Origin: Camillea tinctor
Taxonomy: Eukaryota; Ascomycota; Sordariomycetes; Xylariales; Xylariaceae
Assembly: GCA_022578605.1 (NCBI GenBank)
Contig: MU394148.1
Span: forward strand, 1-64,000
DNA: 64,000 nucleotides
Direction: 5' to 3'
Of the stretch, positions 24,216-36,165 are shown one piece after another (position 1 is the first letter of the stretch; the number at the start of each line of letters is the position of its first letter). The notes beneath the pieces are model-generated. The model saw only the letters and a program-made list of their open reading frames with translations. It was not told where the DNA came from and did not search any database. Made by a program: the position numbers and the translations under genes.

Positions 24216-27200
24216 TTATGTCTTGAAGTTTGCGCTGCAAGGTGTGACTTATACCCGCAAATGGAAGCCATTGGAGCACTGAAACATTGGCCGTTGTTGT
24301 CTCAAATAAATGTTAAACCCGAACTCTTCGATGCGATCATCTTCTCTTCTATTTCTTTTGTCAGAAACCAGCATTATTCGCCTTAGCCTGTCTGGCTCCA
24401 ATTACAGGCGACGAGGCGGATGATATCACATCATCGCACTTTAACGGCACTGAGAACTACGCAACCCCGGATTGCACCACTTCCCCTTCTCCTGTAACAA
24501 GTTTGCATTACTTGCTGCAACGGAACTCAACAACGAACTACTCCTTTCTTACCCCTTCTCTGGTGTTATGTGTTTGGTGTCAATTTTTAAAAAACACAAC
24601 CTTAATGTTTCAATGAGCCAGTATCGCTTCACATGAGGCGCTTGAACCAACTGCGCTGCTACACCTCTTGCAATCATTGGGTACAATCTCAATTTCATGA
24701 CAGTTGGCCTTTCCTGGGCAGACCTGTGAACTTCCCCAGGCCAATTTTTATCCTTCTTATATCCCAAACATTTACGCGTCATCCACTTCCGATACCCCCC
24801 ACTTTGGCCGTGGAGGCTGGTCATGCTACTTTGCAGGGTCTGCGATCTCATACCCTTGAGATGCTAGACTGGGAAAGACGTATACTGTCATCAGTTGAGA
24901 GGAGAGTGTGTTGTTATTGGCTGGACTAGGATTTTACTTTCCCTTCGACAAACCCATTTTATTATACGCGTCTATCGACGGATTCCATTATGAGTGACGA
25001 GATAGGAGCGGATTAAACAAACCCCCTTCATACCCTTTTGCACTTTCTGCGATCATAGTCGATCGCCTTACGGTTGTTGAGATACCCCCTTATTTGTTGA
25101 GATGGCTCGCTGGGCGAGGACGGTATGGAATACTTTGAACCATACCCTGCGAAACTTCCATGCCGGAAAAGAAGAAATGCACTTATAGTGTTTAGCTCAC
25201 CCTTGCGGTTGAGCTGCTGGTTTTTGACCCCTTACAATATCTTTGAACAGAAAAAAATACTTCACCGACGTGTTTTTCTTTTTTATTTCTTCTGGATTTA
25301 TGTTTTGGACTCTTTTCTCGGGACGGCAAACGCCCGCAGGGGATGACGCATGCAATGGCTGGCTTGGTGCATTTTACGGAAAAGCGATAGTTGTTATTTT
25401 TTACAGAGTAGCTCTTAATTGAGGACTTTGCAATTAAGCACCGGTGCATTTTATACTTAGACATGCGTGACTCAGAATTGTATCTACTTAGCATTCAAGT
25501 GATATGAGTGGTCTTTAAGTTAACGATTACATTATAGTGTATGTACTACTCGAAGGGGAATATACTTGTGTTCCCTCGCGTAAAAGCACAATTGCTTGGG
25601 GAGGGGGGGTGCCCACCCAGGTATCACGACATTAAGGGGGAGTATCACCTATGTTAGGTTACATTTCGTAAGGTATTGCCGTGAGAATTCATTGTCAGAC
25701 ACTTTACGCTCCCATTATAACACCTTAAGAGCTTTGAAGCACAAATTCCGGGTAAATTATTTACGTTTTACACCGTTATCAATATAACCTCCTGCCCACA
25801 TTCAACCAAGAAATTGTTTAATACCCTAACGACTACATCATCGAATGAGATGTGATTTTACCGTTATACCCTAAGACTAAATCTATTCTCCGATTCATTC
25901 CTTCATGGCATAGCATCTATAAGACATCATAGGTTAAAAAGCTTTACTTCCACTGACTTTCAAGAGATGGTTTTTCAACAGCTCCTCTCATATATTGAAA
26001 ATAAGTTTTGATAATCCAGCGCGCTTAACATCTTATGCTATTCTTTTCGTCATCACGGTTCCCCCTCGAGGGAAAATCCATCCCCCAATTGTCTAGCTCA
26101 CGCCGTCTAAATAGAAATACACATAGAAGGCATGTACTACCAGTTACCTCACTTGGCCCCCTGGTTGTATTATCCCAGTTCGAGATGTCCATGGACAGAA
26201 TAAAGACTTGAAGGATCTTCACACACTCGAGTTATCATTTCCAGTCTTGACTAGGGAGCTTCCTCGATAAATAGTCAATAATATAAATTATTAACATATT
26301 AGAATAGGGAGATATCAATAGTGTACTTGAGATATGGTTGGGGAGGTTATATCAGTCCGGTTTTCAACCTTGAAGTGTTCTCTGGGTTACTAGTACTACC
26401 ACCATATATATATACGACGTTCAGAAGCACAACCTTTGCCCCCTTTCCACACGTCCTAGGTGCCGTCGGTGCACCTTGAGCATACATGACCATTAGCTAA
26501 TGTCTACAATGTGACATTTAAGTATGACGTGTGAGAGGGTAGTAGAAATCCTTAGAGAAGCCAGAAGAACTGTATACAGACAGTCGATCGGACGTGAAGT
26601 TGGTGATTATGAGCCGATCGTATACCTTAAGAATGCGTCGTATATTGACCCTCTAATGCAAGAAATTCTATGTGCTTGCTTGTATTGAAGATTAACACTC
26701 ACCATTACCAAGATAAAGTATTAATTAAGTGACTGTATATATGTAACTTCTATTAACGTATAAGCTGAGACTTGCGATCAGAGTCGAAGGAAGTAGCGGC
26801 GTTGGTTGATATGGAGATATCATAAGATTTTTAAGGGTCGGCATTGCGATGGAGGGGGATCAAAGGGGGGGCCAAAGGCGGAGGTGAAATGGGACAGTTT
26901 TTCTATATATATTCAATATTTCTTCAAATGTATAAGCTACCGAGGACGTATTCAGTTGATATGGTTTGGAAGTGTGACATTGTTTGAGTTGGAGATCTCC
27001 AAGTAGGTTAGGCAGGAGGATACGAGTGGCATACTACAGCAAGCCCGACGTTGATCATTTCCAGATATCTTTAAGCCGGCCTGTCGTCTTTATATGTAGT
27101 TGTCAGACCGGGGCGCTCATGAGCGGACATCCGAGCCACTACGAACCCTACTCCAACCATCCATTAGTCTAGGACTCAATCTTACTACATGCCAGGTCAT

Positions 27201-28560
27201 ACAAGCAAGGAATATGAGCCGTGGGGGACGGGGGCTTCCCTACATTTGAACCTCTTTAAGTCTCGGTGGAACACATTGGTATCAGTCTGCTGGATTTATT
27301 GTGAGAACTTTGAAAACTGGAGAAGCTTTCTATCTTAGATCAACGCTTTTCTTCTAATTTTATCGCAAATTATCGGTGTTTATAGCCTCCAACAGCAATG
27401 TGACTTCTTTAAATGACACTTCAAAATGGGTCTTGCTAAGATGAATATTACGTGAAAATTCTGATAGAATGAAACCTCCATTTAGTCTGGCTGGCGATTC
27501 GTTAGGGAGGCTGAAAGAGCCTGACGAGGCTCTAATGTGGGGAGGTATGAGTAAAAGCGAGTTTCGGGTTTATGTTGGTCGATATACTAGGATTCCATGT
27601 TGTAGTCTGACTATTGGGGGCCATACACCCCAGCTCAGTGATTCTAATTGTAACCTGTGAGACAATTTTTACTCACTTTAGAAGGCCGACGCAATCAGCG
27701 TCGTCGACACCGACATGGGCGCCGCCATAATACGAAGAGGCGGCCGTGCCAAGCACGTTGCGTAGTTGACCAGTCGTTGTTCCCGGTCACATATATCGGA
27801 ATTGCCTACCTGTGTGCTATCTAATTTGATTGGGGCCGATAATACGGCACTCAAATGCTGATGTGCCTCACGGAACAATGGTACAACTCGATAAGACGGA
27901 CAAGGATAGATGCCCAATAGTGTGGTGCGGGGGAGGATGGCGGCATCTCTATGTAGTGTCAGTTACTACCTTATGGGGCATTATATCCAACCTATAGTCA
28001 AATATTGACTATAAATGGCTTCTTTTTAGCAAGTTGCATTAGAATGGCGAAGGCTTCAAGTAGCGATTAATGATATTTCGACCACAGTACGTTGTATCAA
28101 AGTTATTTGCTCCTATTCCGATCATTGCTTCCCCTCCTCCTTTGACTTGGAGACGATATCATGCACATCCTATTTCGAGGTAAATGAGTGGCTTGCATTA
28201 AGCTGAATCAAGGGTCATGATTACATTTTGGTGATGATTGGTAGAATTAAGATGCTGTTTTACATCTATCACATATGATTGATTTGCAATTGGAGTTGTT
28301 TGAGATGTAATAATGTAGCCTTACCTTCTACTACAACCGGCGGTGTAAGTTATGAGTAAAGAGCACACAAGTTGAGAAATAGATAGGGGAACTCTATTTA
28401 TTCTACCAGAACATCTCTTTTTCCTTCGTCAATGTCTACCATGGTTTTCATAGAACTAGTGTTGTCTGAGGTTTAAGGTTTACCATACCTGATTCCTCAT
28501 ACATATTACTGTCCCTACTGTCGATCTAATTCTGTCTATTAACCGGACTTAGTCTTAACA
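24216..28560. other. Gene-free spacer (4.3 kb)
   Basis: No supported gene. The first 100-150 bases are probably the 3' UTR of the GPI-protein gene (AATAAAT near 24305). A protein-like minus-strand frame of 79 codons at 27678-27917 ends at a stop, but has no recognisable domain and could be a relic exon. Otherwise the DNA is stop-rich in all frames. Confidence 0.5.
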
Positions 28561-30297
28561 ATGTCCTCAAAAGAAAACGATGTTAAGCCCACCGTGGAAC
28601 ACCACGAGTACATATTACGATCTGACTCGACTCTGGCTATTTTTGATCTCCCACTCGAAAGCATCATCCCCAAATATCTTGAGAAAGAAACAAACCCCAA
28701 GGTTGTTGAGTACCTAAAAGACTTTCTCAAAGTGAACAACTGGTGTGAAAATCCAGCACATTGCAGATCGGTGTTCGATGTCGTAACCCAAGGACATGCC
28801 GAGAATCCTAGCGAAAAACAACAGTCTCATAACGTGCTGAGAGGTCATCAAGCACTCAGACGCAGCCTCGAAACCGACATAGGCTCCGACATCAAGACAC
28901 CTTGCTTGCGTTCTTTCATAGCAGAGAACATTTGTCCGTACTCGATATGCCTCTTTGGTATTATGTTCGATATCAAGCCAAGTTTCTGGGCCACGCATTT
29001 CGAGAAGACCTACCAGACGCAGCAAGAAGATGTGGATCCTTGGTTACAACCACTGCCATCCGCATCGGGAGACCGAGACTTGAGTTCGTTCAACATTCAG
29101 TACCTAGAGCCACGAGAACTTGATCAAGCTCCGAAGTCTTACGAGTCTATGGATACCATCTATATGGTTCCAAGGCCTCTGAAGAATTTTAGAAACTATT
29201 CCATCAACGAATCACACGAAAGACGCTACGAGCCTAGTGTGAACCGCGACGTCCAAATCATACCAGCTAGAGAAGAGACGAACACACAGAGGGACATCAA
29301 GGAGTCACAAGATCCGGTCGCCTTTATACCAGGGCCGCTGTCTGTGTGGACGAAAACGTCGGCCGGAACTTCAGATTTCAACAACGGGTCAGATCTAATG
29401 GTGATCCTCATTGACCCCGCTCCCGAGAACCTCGAAGTGAAGGCCAACTATCACTTGGATAAGACGCCCCAGGGGAGCAATAAACTTGTTCGACTTCAAA
29501 GACCCAGCCAACGTGTAGCCAACAACTTGCTAGCATGTAACGGGAGGGACGAGAAGAATATCATCACTAAGTCATACTACGGTATTGGCGCGATGATCAC
29601 AAAGCAATGGCAACTAGTACACGGGTACATGGCTCGCGATTTCCACCGTATCGAGACCAAGCTACACGATATCCCAGACTTCACCGTAGCTGAGCGGATG
29701 CTCAAGGACCTCTTCCGCCACCGGCAGAACTGCGTGCAGTACTCCAAGCTCCTCAAAGAGACACATGAGGAGTTCCAAGAGTGGAAATTCGACAGCAGCA
29801 ACCCCATCATGGCGGACATCAATTCCATCAGCTCTAGCCTGGAGCAGCTATCCTGCAAGATCGACCGCAACGTCAACCTACTGACGGACCTGACGGCGAT
29901 CAAGGAAGCGCAGCAGGGGCTGCAGGAGAACCATGGCGTCACGCAGCTCACGCAGATCGCCACCATCTACCTGCCCTTCTCGACGGTGGCCGCCGTGCTG
30001 GCTATGCCGAACCAGTTCGCCCCCGGAGCCAGCCAGTTCTGGGTCTACTGGGCGGCCTCGGTGGTGCTCGCCGCGCTGGTCATCCTCGTGCTCGTCTCGT
30101 ACCAGCCGCTCACGACGACGTACGATGATATCAGGCGGCGCAAGCGGGAGAGGCGGCACGACTACGAGAAGTCGAGACATGAAGGCATGCCTCATGGCGG
30201 GGCGAGCGTGCCGTCGCCGCCGCAAGCTTGGCTAGGTGAGGAGGAAAAGGGGTTCGTGGTGCAAGTGGAGCCTGTTCGGCAATCGCGCAGCTTCTAA
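28561..30297 (+). CDS. CorA-like two-TM membrane protein lacking the GMN motif
   Basis: Single exon of 578 residues. About 460 mostly soluble residues with coiled-coil-like helices (around 360-460) precede two membrane segments near 466-482 and 493-513, joined by a short loop and followed by an Arg/Lys-rich cytosolic tail. This is the architecture of CorA-type Mg2+ channels. TM1 (TIYLPFSTVAAVLAMP) sits where family members have YxPxTxxxxxxGMN; here the filter triplet is AMP. FWVYWAASVVLAALV fits the second helix of fungal CorA-like proteins. Many fungal relatives with degenerate filters are of unknown function, so Mg2+ transport is not assumed. The ATG at 28561 is the first in frame. Confidence 0.75.
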   Translation: MSSKENDVKPTVEHHEYILRSDSTLAIFDLPLESIIPKYLEKETNPKVVEYLKDFLKVNNWCENPAHCRSVFDVVTQGHAENPSEKQQSHNVLRGHQALRRSLETDIGSDIKTPCLRSFIAENICPYSICLFGIMFDIKPSFWATHFEKTYQTQQEDVDPWLQPLPSASGDRDLSSFNIQYLEPRELDQAPKSYESMDTIYMVPRPLKNFRNYSINESHERRYEPSVNRDVQIIPAREETNTQRDIKESQDPVAFIPGPLSVWTKTSAGTSDFNNGSDLMVILIDPAPENLEVKANYHLDKTPQGSNKLVRLQRPSQRVANNLLACNGRDEKNIITKSYYGIGAMITKQWQLVHGYMARDFHRIETKLHDIPDFTVAERMLKDLFRHRQNCVQYSKLLKETHEEFQEWKFDSSNPIMADINSISSSLEQLSCKIDRNVNLLTDLTAIKEAQQGLQENHGVTQLTQIATIYLPFSTVAAVLAMPNQFAPGASQFWVYWAASVVLAALVILVLVSYQPLTTTYDDIRRRKRERRHDYEKSRHEGMPHGGASVPSPPQAWLGEEEKGFVVQVEPVRQSRSF

Positions 30298-30959
30298 GGA
30301 CGTTTATTTTTCTTTTTCTTCCCTCTTCCTTTGGGGTTCGTCACAAATCTCATATTCAAGTGGAATAAAATCTCGGATGTCATGTATTGTATTATTCCAA
30401 GTCTAAGTCTTCTCAGGTTGTCGATGCTTCTTTCCTGGGTTATTGTCTCTATTTCCCAATTTGTGACTGATGTTGTGTCTGATTGGTCGGCTGGTTGTGA
30501 CCCACCGAGATGTCCTCCGCTAACTGTGACGGCGCTTAGGTCCGCCCACAAACCAAACAGAAGAAGCTACACAGCACTAGCCGAATAGTGTCTCCACAGG
30601 TTCGAATACAAGGCGGTGGTGTAGTTCAAGAAATACTATCTACTTCAGAGGCTAGGGGGTAGTTATATAACAAGACAACATCACGAAGGAATTTCATAGC
30701 TTACAGTAAAATCTCCGAAAGCCCAGACTTCAATATAGGTTTTATTTTCTGTCTACATGTGTCTCCTTTCTGTTCCTCAAGATGCTACTAACTTGATAAT
30801 TCTTGCTAGGTTCCAAGTTACAAAGTGTTAGAACCTATTTCACTACTACTTTCGTGCAACTAACGCCGTCCAAGCTCCCCCAAATCCCGAAGCATTGACC
30901 CCAGACTTGGGCTTCATTAAGACAGCACAATCTACAGGCTCCCAAATCCTTGTCTCTTC
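30298..30959. other. Spacer between CorA-like gene and tRNA-Arg
   Basis: Probably holds the 3' UTR of the CorA-like gene, beginning with a T/C-rich stretch after the stop codon. No further gene seen. Confidence 0.45.
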
Positions 30960-31048
30960 GGGCTTGTGGCCTAATGGTTAAGGCGCCAGATTTCGGTTCT
31001 TAGCACTGACCCCTCTGGAGATTGTCGGTTCGACTCCGGTCAAGCTCG
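30960..31048 (+). tRNA. tRNA-Arg(TCG) with a 16-nt intron
   Basis: A full cloverleaf can be drawn. The acceptor stem GGGCTTG pairs with CAAGCTC (one G-T pair), with discriminator G31048. The D arm is GCC/GGC around TAATGGTTAA. The anticodon stem CCAGA (30986-30990) pairs with TCTGG (31014-31018). The T arm has loop TTCGACT with stem GTCGG/CCGGT. The anticodon TCG is at 30993-30995, reading Arg CGA codons. The intron is 30997-31012, directly 3' of position 37, the canonical eukaryotic place. The GTGGCCTAATGG A box and GGTTCGACTCC B box serve RNA polymerase III. A run of 8 T at 31070-31077 is a likely terminator. Confidence 0.92.
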
Positions 31049-32549
31049 TCCATGTGGATCCACTGAAGTTTTTTTTTCTCCCATCTTTTTAGTTAAAGTA
31101 ACCCAACACATGTTAGAGCTGGGAAAGCAAAATGAGCACATTTTTTTTTTTTGGATATAATGGGAAAATAAGGCATGGTGACAGTGTGGACGGATCGATT
31201 ACGTGCTGACCGAATGTTAATTCAATAGGTTGATGGATGGATGGGTGTTCCGGTAAGTTTTGAGGAATCCGGTTCGGCCAACAGACTACAAGACAATGGG
31301 AAGACAAACGTGGAGCACGGAACTGAAACCTTTCTTTGCACGAAAAAAGGTCGGTTTCCAATAGAATGGACGGTCTGTGCCTGAAACCGCTGTCGGTCGT
31401 AGTCAGGGCAAATATCCTAAGCTCTCTAGCTAGGGGCATCAACCTCTCAGAATTGGTTAGATGCTTCCTGCAGGTTAGAAACCAGTCTCTCTGATTCGTA
31501 AAACATTACAATATTTTACTAACGTAGTATCAGACTTATGCTCCCGCCGTGGCGGTGCCTGATACTAGAGAGCCGCATGGAAGTGGTTAGGGTTGGGCTT
31601 CAGCGGGTGGCGCACTTATGCACGTATCCATTCGGAGAGACTGCCGATAAACATAAATAAATTAATCTTCTTAGAATAATAACATATATGATTCTTTTAT
31701 TGCCTTATGCCTACCACAATACTATGATGCTTGAATCAGGGTTACAAAACGGAGATAGATGATAGAAGCAGAAGAGTATCCGGTTACTTCGAAATAAGCA
31801 ATGACAGGAATTGAACGATTACAACGTGCAGATGTAGATACATGTATCTCCATACTCAGGTATAGACGTAGTTCATGGTGTCTCGTAACATTAGTATCGC
31901 TCGGACAGGACAAGGGAACACTATACAAGTTGGAACATTTTCAACAAAGATCTAACATAATGACGGATGATGCTTTATAAATTCACTCTTATACGTAACT
32001 ATCTAGCTCTTTGAGCGACAGCATATAAAACGAAATCAATATGTGAGCGATAGTGAAATCGCTCTTTTCCTAACATAAACTACAAGCCAGGCCATGCATA
32101 GGTGCACTATGGGGGTTTATATTCCCCCATGAGGTTCTGTTGTATAGTATGGATCACAAGTTAATCTACTGTAACCATGCGAGCCCGAAAATGGAAGAAA
32201 ACGTTATTGTTGTTTGTGATGAGCCCTCCTAGATGTGGGTCTAGGTAGGTCACGTACTAGGTTGTCTTGACTTTAAGGTATGCAATGAGGCGAGATTGGT
32301 TCAAGATATTCACGATAGATATATGCTCGTCAGAGGGGTTTACGGGACCCTTGCTATTGATTCCAATTTAAAGAAAAAGCCTTCAATTGATAGCTGAGGA
32401 ATGAGTAACTATAGGAGATATCGTTAACTTTTATACGCCTAATCTGCGAGTGCAAAAAAAAATTGGTCTTCATTGATTTCCTCCCACTGTAGCTTGTCAA
32501 ACCCGTGAACGTCGAATACACATGTTAGTTTGCAAAGTTGTGACCAACA
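31049..32549. other. Gene-free spacer
   Basis: Holds the tRNA trailer with its T run, a short hairpin-like repeat (GTATCAG at about 31530 facing CTGATAC at about 31558) and the perfect palindrome at 32109-32130. No gene was supported on either strand. Confidence 0.5.
32109..32130. repeat. Perfect 7-bp inverted repeat with 8-nt loop
   Basis: ATGGGGG, an 8-base AT spacer, then CCCCCAT: a GC-capped hairpin about 420 bp downstream of the HET gene's stop codon. Role unknown; it could form in RNA or as a cruciform. Confidence 0.5.
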
Positions 32550-34970
32550 TTATGCAATATACCAACGATGCGGCCGAGAAAGATATTTCGCACACATGAC
32601 AGTATATATTTCCGAATAACAATCGACGGCACCAATTCCATACCTCCACGAAATGTGAAACAAATTTTGGACCATTTTGAGTTCTTCGTTACCCGGTTGT
32701 GTGATGCATTGAGTGAGCATGCAACTCTGAAATCGCCGGCAGTAAATGCTGTCTCCCTCCTTTTTAAGGATCCCAACCAAAACTGCATCACAGATCCAAC
32801 CCTCTTGATAGTCAATTTTATCTTCCCCGGATTCACCGAATCCTTGGCTAACATTATTAGGAACCAGTGCAAGCTCCTTGAATTCAGCACAATCTCCCAG
32901 GTCTATTTGCTCATGATCCAACATCTTTGTGTTGCCTAGAAACTCTAGGAGATGCCATCTGTTATGCTGGTCTCTTAAATATAGAGATCCGCCATAACGT
33001 CTGCCGTCGCCAGGAAAGAGTATTCCCATCTCTTTGAAGCTAATACCGTGCTGAGTTCGCCTAGCAGAATTGTAAACGGCTCCTCCACTCCAACTCAACG
33101 GGGTTCCATTATCAGACATGTTAGAAGGCGATTTCAGGAATGTTTTAGGTGCCCAGCGAAATCCATCGATATCCATGGTTTTAAGGTGTGTATAGGCGAA
33201 GTCTCTAGGGACCTCTGACAACATCCCCCAAAGTCTTTCCATCCTCAAGTGAGGCTCAGCTCTAGCAATCATGGAGGCATCCAAATCGAGCAGAACGGCG
33301 AGACATAGCGGCTCATCTTCCGCAACGCTTGTGCTCCGATAGGATAGCTCACTAGCAACAGAGAGCAGTTTATCTACCATAGCCTCTTTATTCCTGAAAT
33401 CTCGCAAGGAGTGATATCTCTGACGTATTGGCCTGAGAAGAGTCACTGTTTCAGTGACATCTTTTCCTTCATTCGCCTTCTTCATACCACGGTCTAAATC
33501 ATAAGCTCCGTCTCTGAACTGGAAATGGAGCGACCTGGGTAATGCGCCTTCCTGATACGTCCATAGTCTGGTGTTCCAAGTACAGGTGAATATTTTTATA
33601 AGGTTTTCCGTGTCGCTTTTGTCTTTACACGAGTTGTTCAACAGCCACGAATCGAGGACAAGGACACCATTGGCCCTTTTATAGACATTGTGCATCTGTC
33701 CGAGGGCAAGGTTTTGTGCTTTAGGCCGTTTTGCCGAGTCGGGGGGCACGCAGATTGTATCGCACCAAAACAGCAGAGTATCAGAATCATCTCCAGGGAT
33801 GTCCCGCACCATATCACTGAGTCGAAGTAGCTGACAACACGGAAGAGAATTTCTATCAAGGTTTCCAAGCCCGTCCGACCAAACATGAGAAATCGCAACA
33901 TAGGGTACATCGTCTACATTGGGATCAGACTCGTGGAATAATATTTCTGAGTTTTCATCCGTTTTATCCATGGTAAGAATGAGTGGAATATTCCCCCGCT
34001 CAAGGATTTCACACAGTTTATCTAGATTGGCGGGTATATCATCGCAGCCATTACAGCCATCAGCATGTTTAGTTCGGTAATCAGCATCTAGGAGTTGTCT
34101 ATGTGCGCATTTGAATGGCGTACATAGCTGGGCCGGCGAGGAGGTTGTGGGAGGGCCTGTGATTAATTTTCCTTCTTTCCAAACCCGGATAACATGATGT
34201 ACCTCATCTGGCCGTGGCCTGGGTAAGTGTAGGATGAAGTAGAGTGCGGAGGTATTGAACTGCTGAAACAACCGTGAAAGATCAGACGGGCACCAGCCCT
34301 CCTGACGTAGTTTCCTCCACATGAGACCGTTGCCATCCCAAGAAGAAACACCGCCAAGGGTCATGGGATTGAATGTTTGCAATATCTGAAACAAATTCTC
34401 CAAGATAATCGATGTAGCCATGACAATTCCTGGCCTTCGTGGGTCTCTGTAAGACTTTTTGTGCCATCTTATAAATTCATGTAACGACCGCTCCTGAGTA
34501 TCATACATTATCGCTTCATCGGTATCGACTACGGGGTGAGACAGGTTAACATGCAATATGCCACCACTAAGCAGATCAGTAAACCGGCGCATTTCCACGT
34601 CTTTGGGCTCTATCCCATCCTTTATATACTGAAGTACGCTGGCGAAATGACAAGTAGTAATGATCGGACGTTTGGCTCCATCCACAGAATTCGTAAAGCC
34701 AATGAAGCCAGAAGATTTGGCCTTCACTTGGTGAATGCTATAGAAAGTAGACACTGTCCCAAATAGCAACCACCGCTCAAGAAAGGAGGCAAAGGATAGA
34801 GGTGATGCTCGAAAAATATTGAGCCATTCGGCGACGGGGCGTTTGCCCCAGCCCTGACGGTCAGGGTAAGTAGAAAAATCTCCCTCATCGTATTCTTCAG
34901 CACTAAGCAGTGCAATCTTTTTTCTGAATACTGGCTGGCGAGGACTCTCAGGTAGAATCAAGTGGTCCAT
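32550..34970 (-). CDS. HET-domain protein (heterokaryon incompatibility type)
   Basis: Single exon, 806 residues. The HET domain lies near 355-520, with its three hallmark blocks: YVAISHVWSDGLGN (357-370), FWCDTICVPP (401-410) and TRLWTYQEGAL (467-477). The domain is internal, preceded by about 350 residues that match nothing I recognise. Just before it is a Cys/His cluster (C283, C288, H290, C306, C309) that could bind metal. The C-terminal 280 residues lack a known domain. HET proteins trigger cell death on non-self fusion in several fungi, but most family members have no proven function. The ATG at 34968-34970 is the first in frame. The gene stands alone on its strand. Confidence 0.87.
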   Translation of the reverse strand: MDHLILPESPRQPVFRKKIALLSAEEYDEGDFSTYPDRQGWGKRPVAEWLNIFRASPLSFASFLERWLLFGTVSTFYSIHQVKAKSSGFIGFTNSVDGAKRPIITTCHFASVLQYIKDGIEPKDVEMRRFTDLLSGGILHVNLSHPVVDTDEAIMYDTQERSLHEFIRWHKKSYRDPRRPGIVMATSIILENLFQILQTFNPMTLGGVSSWDGNGLMWRKLRQEGWCPSDLSRLFQQFNTSALYFILHLPRPRPDEVHHVIRVWKEGKLITGPPTTSSPAQLCTPFKCAHRQLLDADYRTKHADGCNGCDDIPANLDKLCEILERGNIPLILTMDKTDENSEILFHESDPNVDDVPYVAISHVWSDGLGNLDRNSLPCCQLLRLSDMVRDIPGDDSDTLLFWCDTICVPPDSAKRPKAQNLALGQMHNVYKRANGVLVLDSWLLNNSCKDKSDTENLIKIFTCTWNTRLWTYQEGALPRSLHFQFRDGAYDLDRGMKKANEGKDVTETVTLLRPIRQRYHSLRDFRNKEAMVDKLLSVASELSYRSTSVAEDEPLCLAVLLDLDASMIARAEPHLRMERLWGMLSEVPRDFAYTHLKTMDIDGFRWAPKTFLKSPSNMSDNGTPLSWSGGAVYNSARRTQHGISFKEMGILFPGDGRRYGGSLYLRDQHNRWHLLEFLGNTKMLDHEQIDLGDCAEFKELALVPNNVSQGFGESGEDKIDYQEGWICDAVLVGILKKEGDSIYCRRFQSCMLTQCITQPGNEELKMVQNLFHISWRYGIGAVDCYSEIYTVMCAKYLSRPHRWYIA

Positions 34971-35469
34971 CGTCAGTTGGTTCGATGTAGATAGATGATT
35001 GGAACAAAGTATTATTATGATGTGAGGGGAAGTAGTAGATCACCGTTGATGGAGAGCTATGCAGCAGGGAGTTATGGGGTCTTTCGTATATCCTGAAAAG
35101 GTCGGGTCGAGTTAAAATAGATCGAAGGACTGTAGTGTAGTGTTATCGAATTCCAGAGGTCTTCAGTTGGCTATATAAGTAATGCGTAGAAGTTTCTGTA
35201 ATTGGGGAGAACTGGTGATACTAAAGAGTTGTTAATATGTGTAGGATATGACATTTCATACATGTAGGTCTAGATACTCCCATGCTAGGTAGGTTCCTCT
35301 CCACAGGTAATGCCTAGAAAAGCTGTATAACCTGGCAAGGCCTATTTTTCCGAGTTTAAACACTGGCTGCTTACGAATAGGTAGGGTTTCAATGTGATAT
35401 AACAACCAATCATCGTTAGATGTAAAGTGATGTTGGGTATGAAAGGGTTACTGGGCTTAGAATCGGAAG

Positions 35470-35593
35470 TGTTACGCCCCAGGATTGGTGGGCAACTATA
35501 TAATACGGAATTGGGATCCAATGGCCACTTGGTTATTGGAAGAATCTTTTGGTCTCATGGTATGATGGTGTTTCCCAATACACTGTCGTAACA
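35470..35593 (+). mobile_element. Solo-LTR-like element, 124 bp, with 5-bp target duplication
   Basis: Runs from TGTTACG to CGTAACA, the TG...CA ends and short inverted repeat of LTRs. It is flanked on both sides by GGAAG (35465-35469 and 35594-35598), a perfect 5-bp target-site duplication. Internally it has CTATATAATAC (TATA-like) and TTTTGGTCTCATGG, shared with the copies at 37036 and 59769. No internal retrotransposon coding sequence is left, consistent with LTR-LTR recombination. Confidence 0.8.
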
Positions 35594-36165
35594 GGAAGCT
35601 GTTAATTTTATAGCCAATAGGTTTCCGGCAGTGTTTTCGTGTGATATTGGGTAAGAATACAGGTTCAGCTTGTGGCACATGAAATATCTACTGAAGGAAC
35701 TGTACTGGAGCATAGAATAGGCCTCCCCTCTTAGTTGTTTGAGCCTGTGAAGGACTATGAATCAAGCGCTAGTTGACGGCGCCCGAATGTCATATTATTT
35801 AGTTGGCAATTATTGGTTCCTCTAGTCTCCACAACGTTGAACATATATTCATTGATATATTTAGTTTCGTTAGCCGTCGATATAATGTTTCATACCTACA
35901 TAAATCTTCTTATCAAAGTAAATAATCTGCCGAAACTTTTATTATTTTTATCAAGCAAAATATATACAATAAATACTCTTGGGGAACCGAGGGAACCAGG
36001 AACTACTTAAGTGCCCAGATAGATATATAATGCATTACTTTATAAAAAGAACCTTAGCTTTTTTTTCTTAAATACATGCGTATCTATGTAACTACTCATA
36101 AAGTGATAGTATACAAAGATCAATCCATTCTTTTACCCTATTTTCAATTATAATTCCTTTTCTTA

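Noticed and set aside
27678..27917. 79-codon protein-like frame on the minus strand
   Set aside because: No domain, no upstream exon with matching splice phase, and no promoter-like leader.
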